A stretch of DNA of 64,000 nucleotides, taken from contig NPFB01000034.1 of NCBI GenBank assembly GCA_014084085.1, forward strand, positions 4,682 to 68,681, written 5' to 3'. A program made the translations under genes and the position numbers. This document shows, piece after piece, positions 10,532 through 20,655 of the stretch (positions within the stretch are counted from its first letter, which is position 1; each line of letters opens with the position of its first letter). This DNA is from Hondaea fermentalgiana (taxonomy: Eukaryota > Sar > Bigyra > Thraustochytrida > Thraustochytriidae). The notes under the pieces are model-generated. The model worked only from the letters and a program-made list of their open reading frames with translations. It was not told where the DNA came from and ran no database searches.

Positions 10532-10595
10532 CGCGCTGCTCTGCTCTGCTCCCCCCTCTGCTCTGCTCTGCTCTGCTCCGCTCTGCTCTGCTCTG
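10532..10595 (+). repeat. CTCTG pentamer repeat at gap edge
   Basis: Imperfect CTCTG/CTGCT repeats run directly into the N stretch, so the gap is probably an unresolved continuation of this repeat. Confidence 0.8.
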
Positions 10596-10695
10596 NNNNN
10601 NNNNNNNNNNNNNNNNNNNNNNNNNNNNNNNNNNNNNNNNNNNNNNNNNNNNNNNNNNNNNNNNNNNNNNNNNNNNNNNNNNNNNNNNNNNNNNN
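10596..10695. other. Assembly gap (100 N)
   Basis: Exactly 100 N, the usual placeholder for a scaffold gap of unknown length. Confidence 0.98.
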
Positions 10696-10743
10696 TCCCC
10701 CCCCGGCGCGCGCGCACGGAGGAGCGCGCGGAGAGAGGCGAGC

Positions 10744-10887
10744 ATGGAGGACGAGGCGAGCGCCGAGGCTGTGCAGCAGCAGCAGCAGCAGCAGCGGCAG
10801 CGTGACGCTGGCGAGGAGGGCGCCAAGGCGGAGACGGCCGGCATTTACGAAGACGCTACGGCGGGGGAAATTGGCAGCAGCAGCAGC

Positions 10888-10918
<31 letters not shown>

Positions 10919-13386
10919 GTGGTGTCAATAGCTGCAGCACCGGTATGGCCACGAATGACACAGACACGAAGACAAAGACGAACGGCGATATTTTACATGG
11001 CACCAGCAACAACAGCAGCAACGGCAGTAACAAAGTAGTAGATGAGGAGGGTAGTTCATTTGCGCAAGAGATCGTGGACGAAGTCGTGGCGAGTGTTGTC
11101 GCTCAGGACGCGGTCAAGTCGCAGGGGTCTGGGAGCAGCCAGGATGCAGAGGAGGAGTCGCTGTCCATATGTGTCGATGATGAAGACCTCAAAGCTGTCG
11201 CGAGCGAGGATGCAGAAACTCCTGCGACAATTGTTCGAACCCCCACCGATAGTGAAGTCAATGCCGAAGATCAAGGTGCGCAAGAAAAGGACAATTCACA
11301 GTCTGGCAATGCTCTCCTGTCCACACCTCAACCCCCAGAGCCAACCAAAACACAAGCGAAAGTGGTCGCGTCCGATGCCTCTCACGATGAAGAAAGCACC
11401 CTCGAAGACATGGGATCCACTGAGGACGAAGAGGAAGCCTTGTTCCTTTTCGACGCAAACCGAGAAGCGCACCGTCTATTCGCCATGGCTCCACAGCATG
11501 CTGCTGCCGAAAGTAGCTCTCTAGGCGAAGATGCAAGTCTGCGAATGGGCGAGTTGATCGAAATTGTGCAGCGGCTAGAGCAAGATAGTGGTGACATAGT
11601 GTCCGATCCTGTGCGCATTGTTCGTGTTTTGGAGATCTTGACAGACTGCCGTAGGACGAATGACACCTGTGTTTGGCCCAACCTTGAGCAGCCTGTCCTT
11701 TTCAAAGACGTTCGGGACTTTGTAGCAATTTTTGGCCCCGCTCACGTCGCCTTTAAACGGGCACATGGCTCGCTTTTCGATAAGTTTGGCTTTGTTCGGC
11801 CCGAGTTTTGGGGCAATGCGAGTAGAGCTAGTGCAACGAAAGCCTTGACAGGGGAATCGCCCGGAAGCTATATCGTTAGGACGATGCGTTCGCGCGCAGT
11901 GGCAAAGCTCGTTGTATCGTACGTCGCGCGCGGCGGGGAGACGCGTCACTGCGGTCTTATGAATGCCGGCATCGCCGGACTCCATGTGCACGCGAGCCGA
12001 GCTGCTTCAAGCCCAAATCACGGCGCAGATGGCAAACGGACCGGATTGTCACCAGCTCGGGGCACGGAATCCAGTCATTTGTTCGCCGACCTCGATGCCT
12101 TTTTATGCGCGACGAACGCGCACCTGTACAAACCTAAACCTGGGCCGTTGGCCACACGCTGGAATCGAGTCATCCGTAAAGACCTAGAGCTTCCAAAGAC
12201 TGCGCTCGCAGCACTCGAGGAGGGGTGGACCGATACTGATCTCATGCACGCGTACTTTGTCAAGAGTGTTGAAAGCAGTACAGCTGGCGGCAAAGACCAA
12301 GACGAGTGTGCGAGGGAGTGTGCGCATCGGGCACCTCGGACTTCGAACGTTGCGATCAGCTGCTCTTTGTGTGGGCTTTCCTCGCACGCAAGTGCGCATT
12401 CCTCGGAAGCGGCCTCTGCAGTGCGGGACCACGAGTCCTCGTCCGACGGGTCGTCGCAGGGATTGACGAATCCGGACGAGCTTGACTTTCTATTGCGCAA
12501 AGGCGCAGACCGCTTTCAGAAAGGCGCTCGCGATGAAGCCGAGAATATTTTTCGCGACGTTTGGGAAAGGGCAGAGAGGAACGTTGCGTACCAAATTGAC
12601 TATGGGGCCGAGGCCAAGACCTCGCAGCCAACCACAAACCTTGTGTACAAGGGCTTACTGCAGCACGATGCACGCGCAGCGTGGTGCAAGTGTATCGCCT
12701 GCTCAAGCCTGAGAGCCCAAGCGCGCGCATTGGGCAATATTGGTCACATTTACTCGGACAGGAAAAAGGTGCCCGAAGCTGTCGAACTCTACGAGCAAAG
12801 TCTTCCAATTCTCAGGGAGATGGGCATGTGGAAGCAAGAGCCTATTGTACTTTCCAGCCTAACTCAATGTGCTTATCTTGCCAACGATGCGGCGCTGGGA
12901 GGACATTACGGCGTCGAGTACATGGGCACGGTGACGCAGTCGAATGACCGTGCGAATCTTATGCGTCGGCTCGGAGACCTTGGCGCCATCGAGGCAGCGG
13001 GCCGCCTCCCAAAAGACGAGGTGCTTGGCATCCTTCGCGCTGGAGATCTCGCGCTGCAGCGAAGCACGTATCCAGAACGCGCAGCTGCCATGTACTTACG
13101 ATCTGTCCACCTTGCTCGGTGCTTGCCAAGCGATCTCGTCGAGGTCAACGCGCTCATTCGTGCGGGATGCAGCTTGTACATGATGAATCGTCTTCGCGCA
13201 GCAATCATGTATCTGGAACGAGCGGTGCTCCTTTTGCGTTCAAACAATGCGTCGCCTGAAAACCGCCACGTGAGTCGCCAACGCGTCGAGCTTCACAACC
13301 TTGCTCTGTCTTTTGTTAATCAAGCCACGAACAAAGCTGGCTTCGCTTCTCCCGCCACGCAATCTGCAGCAAATCTTTTCATGTGA
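10744..13386 (+). CDS. SH2-domain and TPR-repeat signalling protein
   Basis: 880 residues from the ATG at 10744. Residues 1-310 are low-complexity (polyGln, polyAsn, acidic). Residues 319-345 (DVRDFVAIFGP and following) lead into an SH2-like domain at about 345-470: FWGNASRASATKAL, then GSYIVR with Arg379 at the phosphotyrosine-binding beta-B5 position, AKLVVSYV as strand C, HCGL, and a FADLDAFL helix. SH2 domains bind phosphotyrosine peptides. Residues 580-850 contain helical repeats fitting TPRs (for example ALGNIGHIYSDRKKVPEAVE), which bind protein partners. No kinase or phosphatase domain is present, so an adaptor role is likely, by inference. A 100-N gap lies 48 bases upstream, so an upstream exon is possible. 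It is convergent with the SAM-domain gene, 140 bases away. Confidence 0.75.
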
Positions 13387-13526
13387 GGAACCTGCCGTAC
13401 CCAAGGCATTGCGATGTTTAATTGAAAGTTACAAATGATATCGAGAAAGCGTATCCCTGCGTACCAAGGCGTCACCACAAATCAATCTTCCTCCGGCCAG
13501 AACAAATAAAAACAAAAAATGTACAG
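13387..13526. terminator. Shared 3' region of convergent genes, AATAAA at 13505-13510
   Basis: A 140-base AT-rich spacer between two convergent stop codons. AATAAA at 13505-13510 could be the polyadenylation signal of the SH2-TPR gene, about 120 bases past its stop. Confidence 0.4.
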
Positions 13527-16265
13527 TTAGTCAAAGTCGAGCACGGAGCTTGACATTTGTTTCGCAATGCGCGACATCTCCATCTCAAGCTGCTCTTGCT
13601 TCATGTATGCGCTTCGGGCCTCACACTCAAGGTCTTCGTCTTGCGCTTCCTGGTGCTGCTGGTGCTGGTGCTGCTGGTGCTGACGAGAGTAGGGTCGCTG
13701 CGCTTGGGACGATTCTTGATGCTGAAAGTAGTGTGGGTGATGATGGTGATGGTGATGAAGACTATGCGTTGATGAAGAATAATGGTAGAGTCCATTTGGG
13801 TCCATATTGACTGGCAAGGCGAGTGGGGCCGGCGTATGCATTTCAGTCGGACAGGACATTCCAAATTGCGCTGGTATATACAAGGACCCATGCGCAGGAG
13901 CTGCCACCGCCACTGGGACGCTTTCAGGAACTGATGCATACTGGCTTGCTTTTGGAACACAATCAGCACTTTGATGATGAACCGATGCACGCCGTTTGGG
14001 CCCTTGGAAATCAACAAGTTGAGAATGTTCAGCATCCACCTTGCACTCAATTGCATCCTTCCGACGCTGAAGATGCAGCTGCTCTCGGTGCGTTTGAAAT
14101 GACACGAGTGCCTGTTCGAACCGTTTTCTTGGCCCAAGCGGCAAACATAATCGATCGAGGTCGCGGAGACTGAGCATAGAGAGGGTCTCTAAATCAAGCT
14201 TTTCAGCGCGAAAATTCCCATAGTATTCTTCGAGTCCCAAACTCTGTAAGAAACGCCAAAGCCCGTTCTTACTGACAGTCTTTCCCTTAGTTTTCTCAAT
14301 TGAAACTCGTTTTTGCTGCTGCTGCTGAAGCTGCTCCGACTGCTGCAGAGCAACAAAAGATCGGCTTCGGTATTGAGGCAATCGCGCGGTCGGTCCTGGT
14401 TGTCGAGCGTGCGGGAGTGCTTGATTATTACAGCAGCTTTCTCGCGCACCAACTTTATGCTGGAGCTGCACGGCCTTCGATAGAGAACGTTCAGAAAAGA
14501 AAAGACTTTTCGCCGAGGGTCTCTCGTGTTCTTGAACCTCGCCAGATTTGCCTCTCTCCGTTACTTTGGCTTCATCGACAAAGTTGGCACCCTGATGGTT
14601 TATTGCACTCACTTCCGTAGGGATAGCAATTTGCTTGCCAGAACAATTCCCGCCTTGTAGCCCATCATGCCTGCCGCGATTCATTACCGTGTTTTGGCTG
14701 CCCTCGGTAGACTTCTTGCGATCACATTCTGACAAACAAGAGGGAAGCTCTGTTGGAGATGACGAAATTTTCTCGTTTGAAAGTCTCGAGTGATCTCCCA
14801 CTTTTCTCCATGACGTTTCTGGCGCAGGCTGTGCCACCATTCTTCTCGCCCGTTCCAGCATTTTCGTTACTACCTTGCCTTCTTTAAGTCGGGAGCTCCC
14901 GCGGACCGATTTTACTTTTGCGACGGCTGTTGATTCGGGACCGCTTTCGACGCTATTCGCTTGAAAGTTCTTGCGTGTTGTGCTCGCAAATCTGCCAGTA
15001 GATTTCTTGCTTGCTTTGTCTCTGCGCCGAGACGTTTTTTGTTGCCACTCATTGCGGGGGTCTTGTGAGAGTGCGGCATACTCCCATTCTCCGGTCACGT
15101 GTCCTTGAGACATTCCGTAGATATCCTCCTGGCTCGAAATACTCGCAGGCTCATGTTCCAAGAAGTCTGCAGAGTCTTGAGGCAAACTCCCATCTGAAGG
15201 ATGGATGATCTCACTTATGGAATTCTGATTCGAGTCGAATGCAGACTCTTTTGGGCCGAGCAGGGGCTCACTTTGTCTATCTTCGAGCCCTGAACAGGGA
15301 TCAGCCACCAAGCCCTGCAAAGGAGGGAATTCTTCTGCTGCCGAGAGAACATGCTTGCGGTCGTTGTCATGACTTGCCACGGGAGGCGTTGCCTCAGTTT
15401 CGCAACACTGCATATCGCTTGAAGAAAGTTTCTTGCTCAGAAGGTTGCCATTTTCGGCGTCATGTTGCTTTTCTACTGGTTGAGCCTTTGCTGGGACGTC
15501 TTTGTCAGAATTGTCGAAGCAGGCATCGTCGAGTGTCACACTCGAGCCAGTATTTGCCGGAAGCCTCTGATGCTCCTCAGAAGTCCTGCGTTCGATGCTT
15601 GTGCAATTGTCGCCACGAAGAACGAGAGCTATTGTCTCGTCCTCGGGTATTTCTGAGGAACTGGATACTTCAGCAGAAGATGACAAACCTTTGCTTTGCG
15701 CGTTCTTCATGCATGAGCTAAGCTCGCCTGACTTTGAGACCTCGATGCTTTCCTGAAGACGACCTACTACAAGAGACTTGTTCTCTTCCTCAGACTCGAT
15801 CTCTGCTTCGGAGTGAAGATTTGGAGGACCTTGTGGCGTGTCATATCGAGATTGCCTCAGCGAGCTACTTTGCGAAGTAGACTTTTCCTTTGACCGAGTT
15901 AAAGCTTTCCCTTGGGAGCCTGACCGCTTTCGATCATTTCGATGTCGGTTCGTCTTGGCCCGTTGAGTAGCAACCCGTTGATTTTGGTCCCATTTGATAA
16001 GAGCGTGCAGTCGGTGTTCTACAAATCTAGGCACGCACCAATAGACGATAAATAAAGAAGTAATAGCAAGTGCTAGCAAGGCAGACGTAATGCCGCCGTC
16101 GGCAAGCACAGTAATAAGTCTCACCATGGCCTCATGGCAAGCGGTCAGCGCATGCGGGACATTTCTAGCTAGTGTCCACGCCGCACCATCGGGTCTTACA
16201 AGAAAAGCCGCGAGGAGAAGAAGAACTTGTCCAATATGGCTGCGCACAAGGTCGCGTGTGTCCAT
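13527..16265 (-). CDS. Membrane-anchored SAM-domain protein
   Basis: 912 residues from the ATG at 16265. The N-terminus has two hydrophobic segments, at about 10-24 (possible signal peptide or anchor) and about 60-80 (SALLALAITSLFIVYW, a clear transmembrane helix). A long hydrophilic, Ser/Glu/Lys-rich and probably disordered region occupies about 90-650. A SAM domain lies at about 661-725 (LWRFLQSLGLEEYYGNFRAE and DLDRLCLPLGPRKRFEQAL). SAM domains mediate homo- or hetero-oligomerisation and sometimes RNA binding. The tail is rich in Gln and His, with a run of seven to eight His, and ends in a short helix (MEMSRIAKQMSSSVLDFD). A role as an oligomerising membrane scaffold is inference. I do not recognise an orthologous group. 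Confidence 0.7.
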   Translation of the reverse strand: MDTRDLVRSHIGQVLLLLAAFLVRPDGAAWTLARNVPHALTACHEAMVRLITVLADGGITSALLALAITSLFIVYWCVPRFVEHRLHALIKWDQNQRVATQRAKTNRHRNDRKRSGSQGKALTRSKEKSTSQSSSLRQSRYDTPQGPPNLHSEAEIESEEENKSLVVGRLQESIEVSKSGELSSCMKNAQSKGLSSSAEVSSSSEIPEDETIALVLRGDNCTSIERRTSEEHQRLPANTGSSVTLDDACFDNSDKDVPAKAQPVEKQHDAENGNLLSKKLSSSDMQCCETEATPPVASHDNDRKHVLSAAEEFPPLQGLVADPCSGLEDRQSEPLLGPKESAFDSNQNSISEIIHPSDGSLPQDSADFLEHEPASISSQEDIYGMSQGHVTGEWEYAALSQDPRNEWQQKTSRRRDKASKKSTGRFASTTRKNFQANSVESGPESTAVAKVKSVRGSSRLKEGKVVTKMLERARRMVAQPAPETSWRKVGDHSRLSNEKISSSPTELPSCLSECDRKKSTEGSQNTVMNRGRHDGLQGGNCSGKQIAIPTEVSAINHQGANFVDEAKVTERGKSGEVQEHERPSAKSLFFSERSLSKAVQLQHKVGARESCCNNQALPHARQPGPTARLPQYRSRSFVALQQSEQLQQQQQKRVSIEKTKGKTVSKNGLWRFLQSLGLEEYYGNFRAEKLDLETLSMLSLRDLDRLCLPLGPRKRFEQALVSFQTHREQLHLQRRKDAIECKVDAEHSQLVDFQGPKRRASVHHQSADCVPKASQYASVPESVPVAVAAPAHGSLYIPAQFGMSCPTEMHTPAPLALPVNMDPNGLYHYSSSTHSLHHHHHHHPHYFQHQESSQAQRPYSRQHQQHQHQQHQEAQDEDLECEARSAYMKQEQLEMEMSRIAKQMSSSVLDFD

Positions 16266-17679
16266 CCTTTTATTCCTGTGTTCACCGCGACAGTCAATAC
16301 GCCCGCCACCTCAGGTCGGTCTCAATGTCAGCGGACCCTTTGGGATCCTGCTTGCTCGTCCTGGCTCAGCTACGTCACGCTCGTGCTGCAATAATGTAGG
16401 CTCCGCACAAGCAGCAGAGCGAAATCTGCACTGCACTGCAGCCCACGCGCGCGCGCACAAGAGCACGCCGGCGCTTTGCGCTATGCACGGCAACTCGCCG
16501 CGCGAGGCCTTTTCGGGGCCGTTTCTGATTTGTACCACCTTTTTTACGACAATGGCAAAACTGTGACGGGACCAGGCCACCGTCTACATGGCGCGCGCTC
16601 TCACTTTACTTGTTACATGATGCCACCATTCTGTCCTGCTTCTGTTTCCCTTGAGTCCTGGTCGCAGGGCGTAATGGTGCACCGGTGCGATTTGCCAACG
16701 GTTGTTTTCTCCTGCTGTGTCTATATAGCCGTTAGGAAGCGCCGAGGCCGCCACTTCGGGAGCGGCGGCTACCGCCTAGCGCCAGGCGCCTGGCGACAGC
16801 ATCAGCAGCAGCAGCAGCAGCAGCATCTTGAGACCAGCCTCCTGCCGAAGAGCGACCAGACAAAGTCCTGGCGTCCTTTGAAACAATCTCGCGCTCAGCT
16901 GCAGGCCGCCGCGACCTACAAATTTGCGAACGCCATCTTTCACACTGAGAAGAGCGCGCGAGACTTTTTTTGTCGGTCGGTTATACACGGGTCAAAGGAA
17001 ATAAGCGGTTGGTTACATGTCAAAATAAAATTCACCGCGAGACATCGGCTAAGCCCTAACCTTACAGAACGCATCTCGTTAATTTCTTTCAAGGTCTGGG
17101 TTCGAACGGGCATGACCGGAGCTTCAGAAGAAGACCTGAACAATGCTACGACTTTCAACAGATGTGAAATTGAAAAGTAGAGCTATGGCAGAGCTTGCAT
17201 CTGGTCGTACCGAAAATGAGCTTGGCGACAACTTGCAGCCTCTGCTGGTCTGCAACGCGGCCCACACAGGCGTTTCGCTGCGCAGGTAGGCGTCGCAGAA
17301 CTTTTCCTCGAGAGCCCTCCCTTCCCTGTGCCGCTCACACAACGACATCACTTTCCCTTCCCAGCCCCTCATCCCTTCCCGTGCACCCGGCATTCGCCAG
17401 CAGTTGCGGAGCCCACCCTCCGCCAGCCCGAGCAAAGAAAGGCATCCCCCGAAGAGAAAAGCAAGCTCGGGCAGGCGCGAAATGCGTTGCGCAGCCTCTC
17501 TCTGATTGGGCGAGTACTACGGGGCGAATGGGTGGGCCTCGCTCGCGCGAGCGCACAGAACCCGAGCTGGCCGCGGGCAAAGGCCGGCGGCGCGCAGCGC
17601 GGCGGAGGAGCGGCGCGGGGAGGAGCGGCGCAGGCCGCGGCGGCGGGCGGCCCTCGCTGGCCCCGCTCGCTGCGGGCTG
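16266..17679. promoter_or_regulatory. Divergent promoter region between SAM gene and NOM1
   Basis: 1.4 kb without a supported gene. It holds a TATATA-like motif at 16721-16727, a perfect 16-base palindrome at 16780-16795, a CAG repeat at 16801-16826, and a GC-rich stretch close to the NOM1 start. Confidence 0.45.
16780..16795. promoter_or_regulatory. Perfect 16-base GC palindrome
   Basis: CGCCAGGCGCCTGGCG is its own reverse complement. It could be a dimeric transcription-factor site in the divergent promoter; this is inference. Confidence 0.3.
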
Positions 17680-20454
17680 ATGGCGGGCGCCGGGATCGGA
17701 GGCGATCGGCACCGGGGCATGACGCGCGCGAGCAAGGCGCACCTGCGCAAGACGCTCTCGCGCAAGACGGAGCGCAAGAAGCAGCGCGAGGACAAGAAGC
17801 AGCGCAAGCAGGAAAGCGCCGTGCGCCTCGCGCACCGCAAACGCGAGTTTGTGCAGCAGCAGAGGCAGCAGGAGGAGCAGGAGCAGGAGCAGAGGCGCCG
17901 GCAACGCGAAGACGCGCGGGAGGCGCGCAAAGGCAGGAAGCGCGCACGGGGCAGCGACGAAGGCGACAAGCGAAGCGACGCGAAAAGGAGCTCGAAGCGG
18001 CGCCAGGCTGAGAAGTCCGCGCCTGTTCGACCTCCCAACCCCGAGGACGAAGAGATCGAGTACCTGGAACGTAAACTCGGGCTCCGCGCTTCGACCGATA
18101 AACGCGAGAAGAACTGGGCTCGTGTGGTGCGCGAGTTGACAATCGATGGCTTTGACGAAGAGCTTCTTGGTTTTGTCGGCGACCTTGACAAGGGCAAGTC
18201 GATCACGGATTTGGAGCACGAGGCCGGCCGCAAGTTTACGCCGGAGATGGCCGCAGAGCTTGCCCAGCGTGGCACCCTCAGTGATGACGACGATGAGGTC
18301 CACGAGGAAGTTGAGAGCGAGTCGATCCAACGTCCTCCTTCAGCTTCGCGAGGTCTTCTTGACGACATGGATGCCGCGTTTGGTGACGCAGCATCTGAAG
18401 AAGACGAGGACGAGGATGAGGACGATGAAGAGGATGAGGACGATGAAGAGGATGTGGGCGAGGATGAAGATGAGGTCGAAGACGATTCTGATATCGAGGA
18501 TGAGGACGACGAGGGTGACGACAATGATATTGATTATGACGACGTCCCCTCGGAAGATGATGATGGCGCCTCTGTTTCTGGTGGCGATGAGGACGAGGAT
18601 GAGGAAGATGACGAGGATGCACTCGCAGACGCCAAAGTATCCTCCGAGAACGTGACATACCTTCCAAAGAGCGATCTTTATGGGTCGAGTGCTGGTGCCG
18701 AGGCTGACTCGAACAATCAAGATGGCTCGGGCGACGGAGGAAGGCGGCGGAGCAAATTTTTCGAAAAGTTTGGAGGTGAAAAGCTTCGCTTGCGACGATT
18801 TCTGAACGGTCTTGTGAACAGGCTCACTGAAGACAATATGCAGCCTCTTGCGACGCAAATTGCAGCTCTTTACCACGAGCATCCGCGGAGCATGGTCAAC
18901 GAGACTCTGTGCGACGTTATCTTGGGCGGTCTTGCCAGCAACGAGATTCTCGTCATGACCACGCTGGCCACCAACTACGCAGGCCTCGTGGCAACACTTT
19001 GCTATTTACAGGGAGCTCACGTTGGCGCAGCCATACTGGAAAGCCTCGTTCTCAGATTCGACAACGTCATTGCTGAAAAGAGCTCAAGCAATGCAATTGG
19101 TGGCGACAATGGAGACGAAGATGATGAGGAGGAGGAGGAGGAGGGAGCTACTGTTGCGAGCAAAAGGGGCGCGAATCTCGCAGTCTTTGTGAGCCATTTG
19201 GTGTCATTTGGCGTGACGGGCCCCGGACTCGTCTTTGATCTACTCGACCGGCTCACAGAAACTCCATTGGATGCCGCGCAAGTCGAAACGTTTATCACAG
19301 TGATCAACGAGTGTGGACATCGTCTTCGGAAAGCAGACCCAGCCCGTCTTGTGCGCGTGATAGAACACCTGCAGTCCCATGACGAGAGGCCAGACGCCGC
19401 GCGGGGCGTTGCGGCCCACTCGCGCAAAGAGTACCTTTTGGAAGAGATTTACGCTCTCAAGAATAACAAGAAGCGCAACGAAGCCGTCGATGAGCGAATC
19501 AAGCGCACCCTGCGCTTTGTCAAACAGGTGCGCACATCGACAGACTCGCGCTTTGTGGCGCTCCAACTGCCGTGGGACGACCTTTTGCATGCCGAAGAGC
19601 GTGGCCGGTGGTGGATCGTTGGCGGCGTGTGGAAAGACCAGGAAGATCAGCTTCGAAGAAATAAGGCCGTCGCCAGCGGCGCAGGGGGCGGTCCTCTTGC
19701 GTCAGGAGGCGGTGCAGGGGCCCAGGGCCCTATCCCAAGAGCCTTGGCTCGCGCCCCTCCTTTTCTGGTTGATTTGGCCAAACGACAGCGGATGAACACG
19801 GATATCCGTCGCGCCATCTTTTGTGAGATTATGTCGGCAGAAGATGCTTTTGACGGACTCCAGCGCCTCGCGGCCTTGAACTTGAAAGACCGTCAGGAGC
19901 GCGAGATCGCTCATGTCGTGATGCGCTGCTGCAGCGCTTCGAAAAAATTCAACACGTACTTTGGCGAGCTGGCGGTGCGCTTGTGCCAGCAAAAGCCGCA
20001 ATTCAAGTTCACCTTTCAGATTGCCTTTTGGGATACTTTCAAGGAGATCGAGTCGATGAAAACAAGGCAACTGACTAATCTGGCCAAACTTTTGGCGCAT
20101 TTGATGCTGCAGCATGCGCTCTCCCTCTCATCTCTGAAAACCGTAGAGTTCGCCTCTTTAGGCGATCAGGGCGTCCTCTTTTTCAACGTCTTCTTTGCAA
20201 GTCTTCTGTGTCACGGCGGTGACGACCGTGATGCAGCACGCCGCGTCGCCCAGACGGTGAACCGCCTTGGAGGAAGCAAGGACTTTCAAATGGTCAGCGA
20301 TGGGATGTTGCTGTTTTTCCACCGTCACCTTTCAATCCCGGATGGACCCGACTCGCTCTTGGCAAAACGCCTCAAGATGATGAAGCGAGTCATTGACGCC
20401 CTCGTTCTCAAACGCTCGATGCACGAGGACCCGGGCGAGGACATGCTTCTCTAA
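17680..20454 (+). CDS. NOM1: NOM1/Sgd1-like nucleolar MIF4G and MA3 domain protein
   Basis: 924 residues. NOM1/Sgd1 proteins are nucleolar factors in 40S ribosome biogenesis; vertebrate NOM1 also targets protein phosphatase 1 to the nucleolus. Residues 1-120 are strongly basic and coiled (Lys/Arg/Gln/Glu). A very acidic Asp/Glu tract covers about 237-320. A MIF4G domain follows at about 367-560 (LRRFLNGLVNRLTEDNMQPL, then HPRSMVNETLCDVIL and GAHVGAAILESLVLRFD). An MA3 domain follows at about 700-830 (TDIRRAIFCEIMSAEDAFDG). The order acidic, MIF4G, MA3 is that of the family. The frame is open upstream of 17680 without family similarity; the ATG at 17719 is an alternative start. AATAAA at 20477-20482 is a plausible polyadenylation signal. 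It is convergent with another ribosome-biogenesis gene, DDX51. Confidence 0.9.
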   Translation: MAGAGIGGDRHRGMTRASKAHLRKTLSRKTERKKQREDKKQRKQESAVRLAHRKREFVQQQRQQEEQEQEQRRRQREDAREARKGRKRARGSDEGDKRSDAKRSSKRRQAEKSAPVRPPNPEDEEIEYLERKLGLRASTDKREKNWARVVRELTIDGFDEELLGFVGDLDKGKSITDLEHEAGRKFTPEMAAELAQRGTLSDDDDEVHEEVESESIQRPPSASRGLLDDMDAAFGDAASEEDEDEDEDDEEDEDDEEDVGEDEDEVEDDSDIEDEDDEGDDNDIDYDDVPSEDDDGASVSGGDEDEDEEDDEDALADAKVSSENVTYLPKSDLYGSSAGAEADSNNQDGSGDGGRRRSKFFEKFGGEKLRLRRFLNGLVNRLTEDNMQPLATQIAALYHEHPRSMVNETLCDVILGGLASNEILVMTTLATNYAGLVATLCYLQGAHVGAAILESLVLRFDNVIAEKSSSNAIGGDNGDEDDEEEEEEGATVASKRGANLAVFVSHLVSFGVTGPGLVFDLLDRLTETPLDAAQVETFITVINECGHRLRKADPARLVRVIEHLQSHDERPDAARGVAAHSRKEYLLEEIYALKNNKKRNEAVDERIKRTLRFVKQVRTSTDSRFVALQLPWDDLLHAEERGRWWIVGGVWKDQEDQLRRNKAVASGAGGGPLASGGGAGAQGPIPRALARAPPFLVDLAKRQRMNTDIRRAIFCEIMSAEDAFDGLQRLAALNLKDRQEREIAHVVMRCCSASKKFNTYFGELAVRLCQQKPQFKFTFQIAFWDTFKEIESMKTRQLTNLAKLLAHLMLQHALSLSSLKTVEFASLGDQGVLFFNVFFASLLCHGGDDRDAARRVAQTVNRLGGSKDFQMVSDGMLLFFHRHLSIPDGPDSLLAKRLKMMKRVIDALVLKRSMHEDPGEDMLL

Positions 20455-20476
20455 AATATTTGGACAAAAAGATCAA

Positions 20477-20482
20477 AATAAA
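20477..20482 (+). terminator. Putative polyadenylation signal of NOM1
   Basis: Canonical AATAAA 23 bases after the NOM1 stop codon. Confidence 0.45.
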
Positions 20483-20655
20483 GCATTGAACAAGGCATTT
20501 GGAAGAAAAGCATTTGAAAGAGCAGCGAACACGCTAACAATCAAAAGTAAAAATCTTGTTTGGGGTGAAATTGTACACACGTGACGAACCAGTCCAGACG
20601 AGACGAACTATAAGATCTGAAAGTATCATCATCGTTATCGCCGCCGTTGAGCGCA

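Larger units (their letters stand above)
9677..10743. other. Intergenic region with assembly gap
   Basis: 5' region of the SH2-TPR gene. It contains GCTT/GATT repeats (9960-10010), a CCCT-rich stretch (10490-10530), CTCTG pentamers and the N run. No gene was seen, but sequence hidden in the gap could include 5' leader or an upstream exon. Confidence 0.5.

Noticed and set aside
17085..17125. GGGTTCGAAC resembling a tRNA T-loop
   Set aside because: No complementary T-stem and no cloverleaf around it.
16476..17180. 234-codon plus-strand frame
   Set aside because: Begins without ATG, crosses a CAG repeat and promoter-like sequence, and has no recognisable domain.
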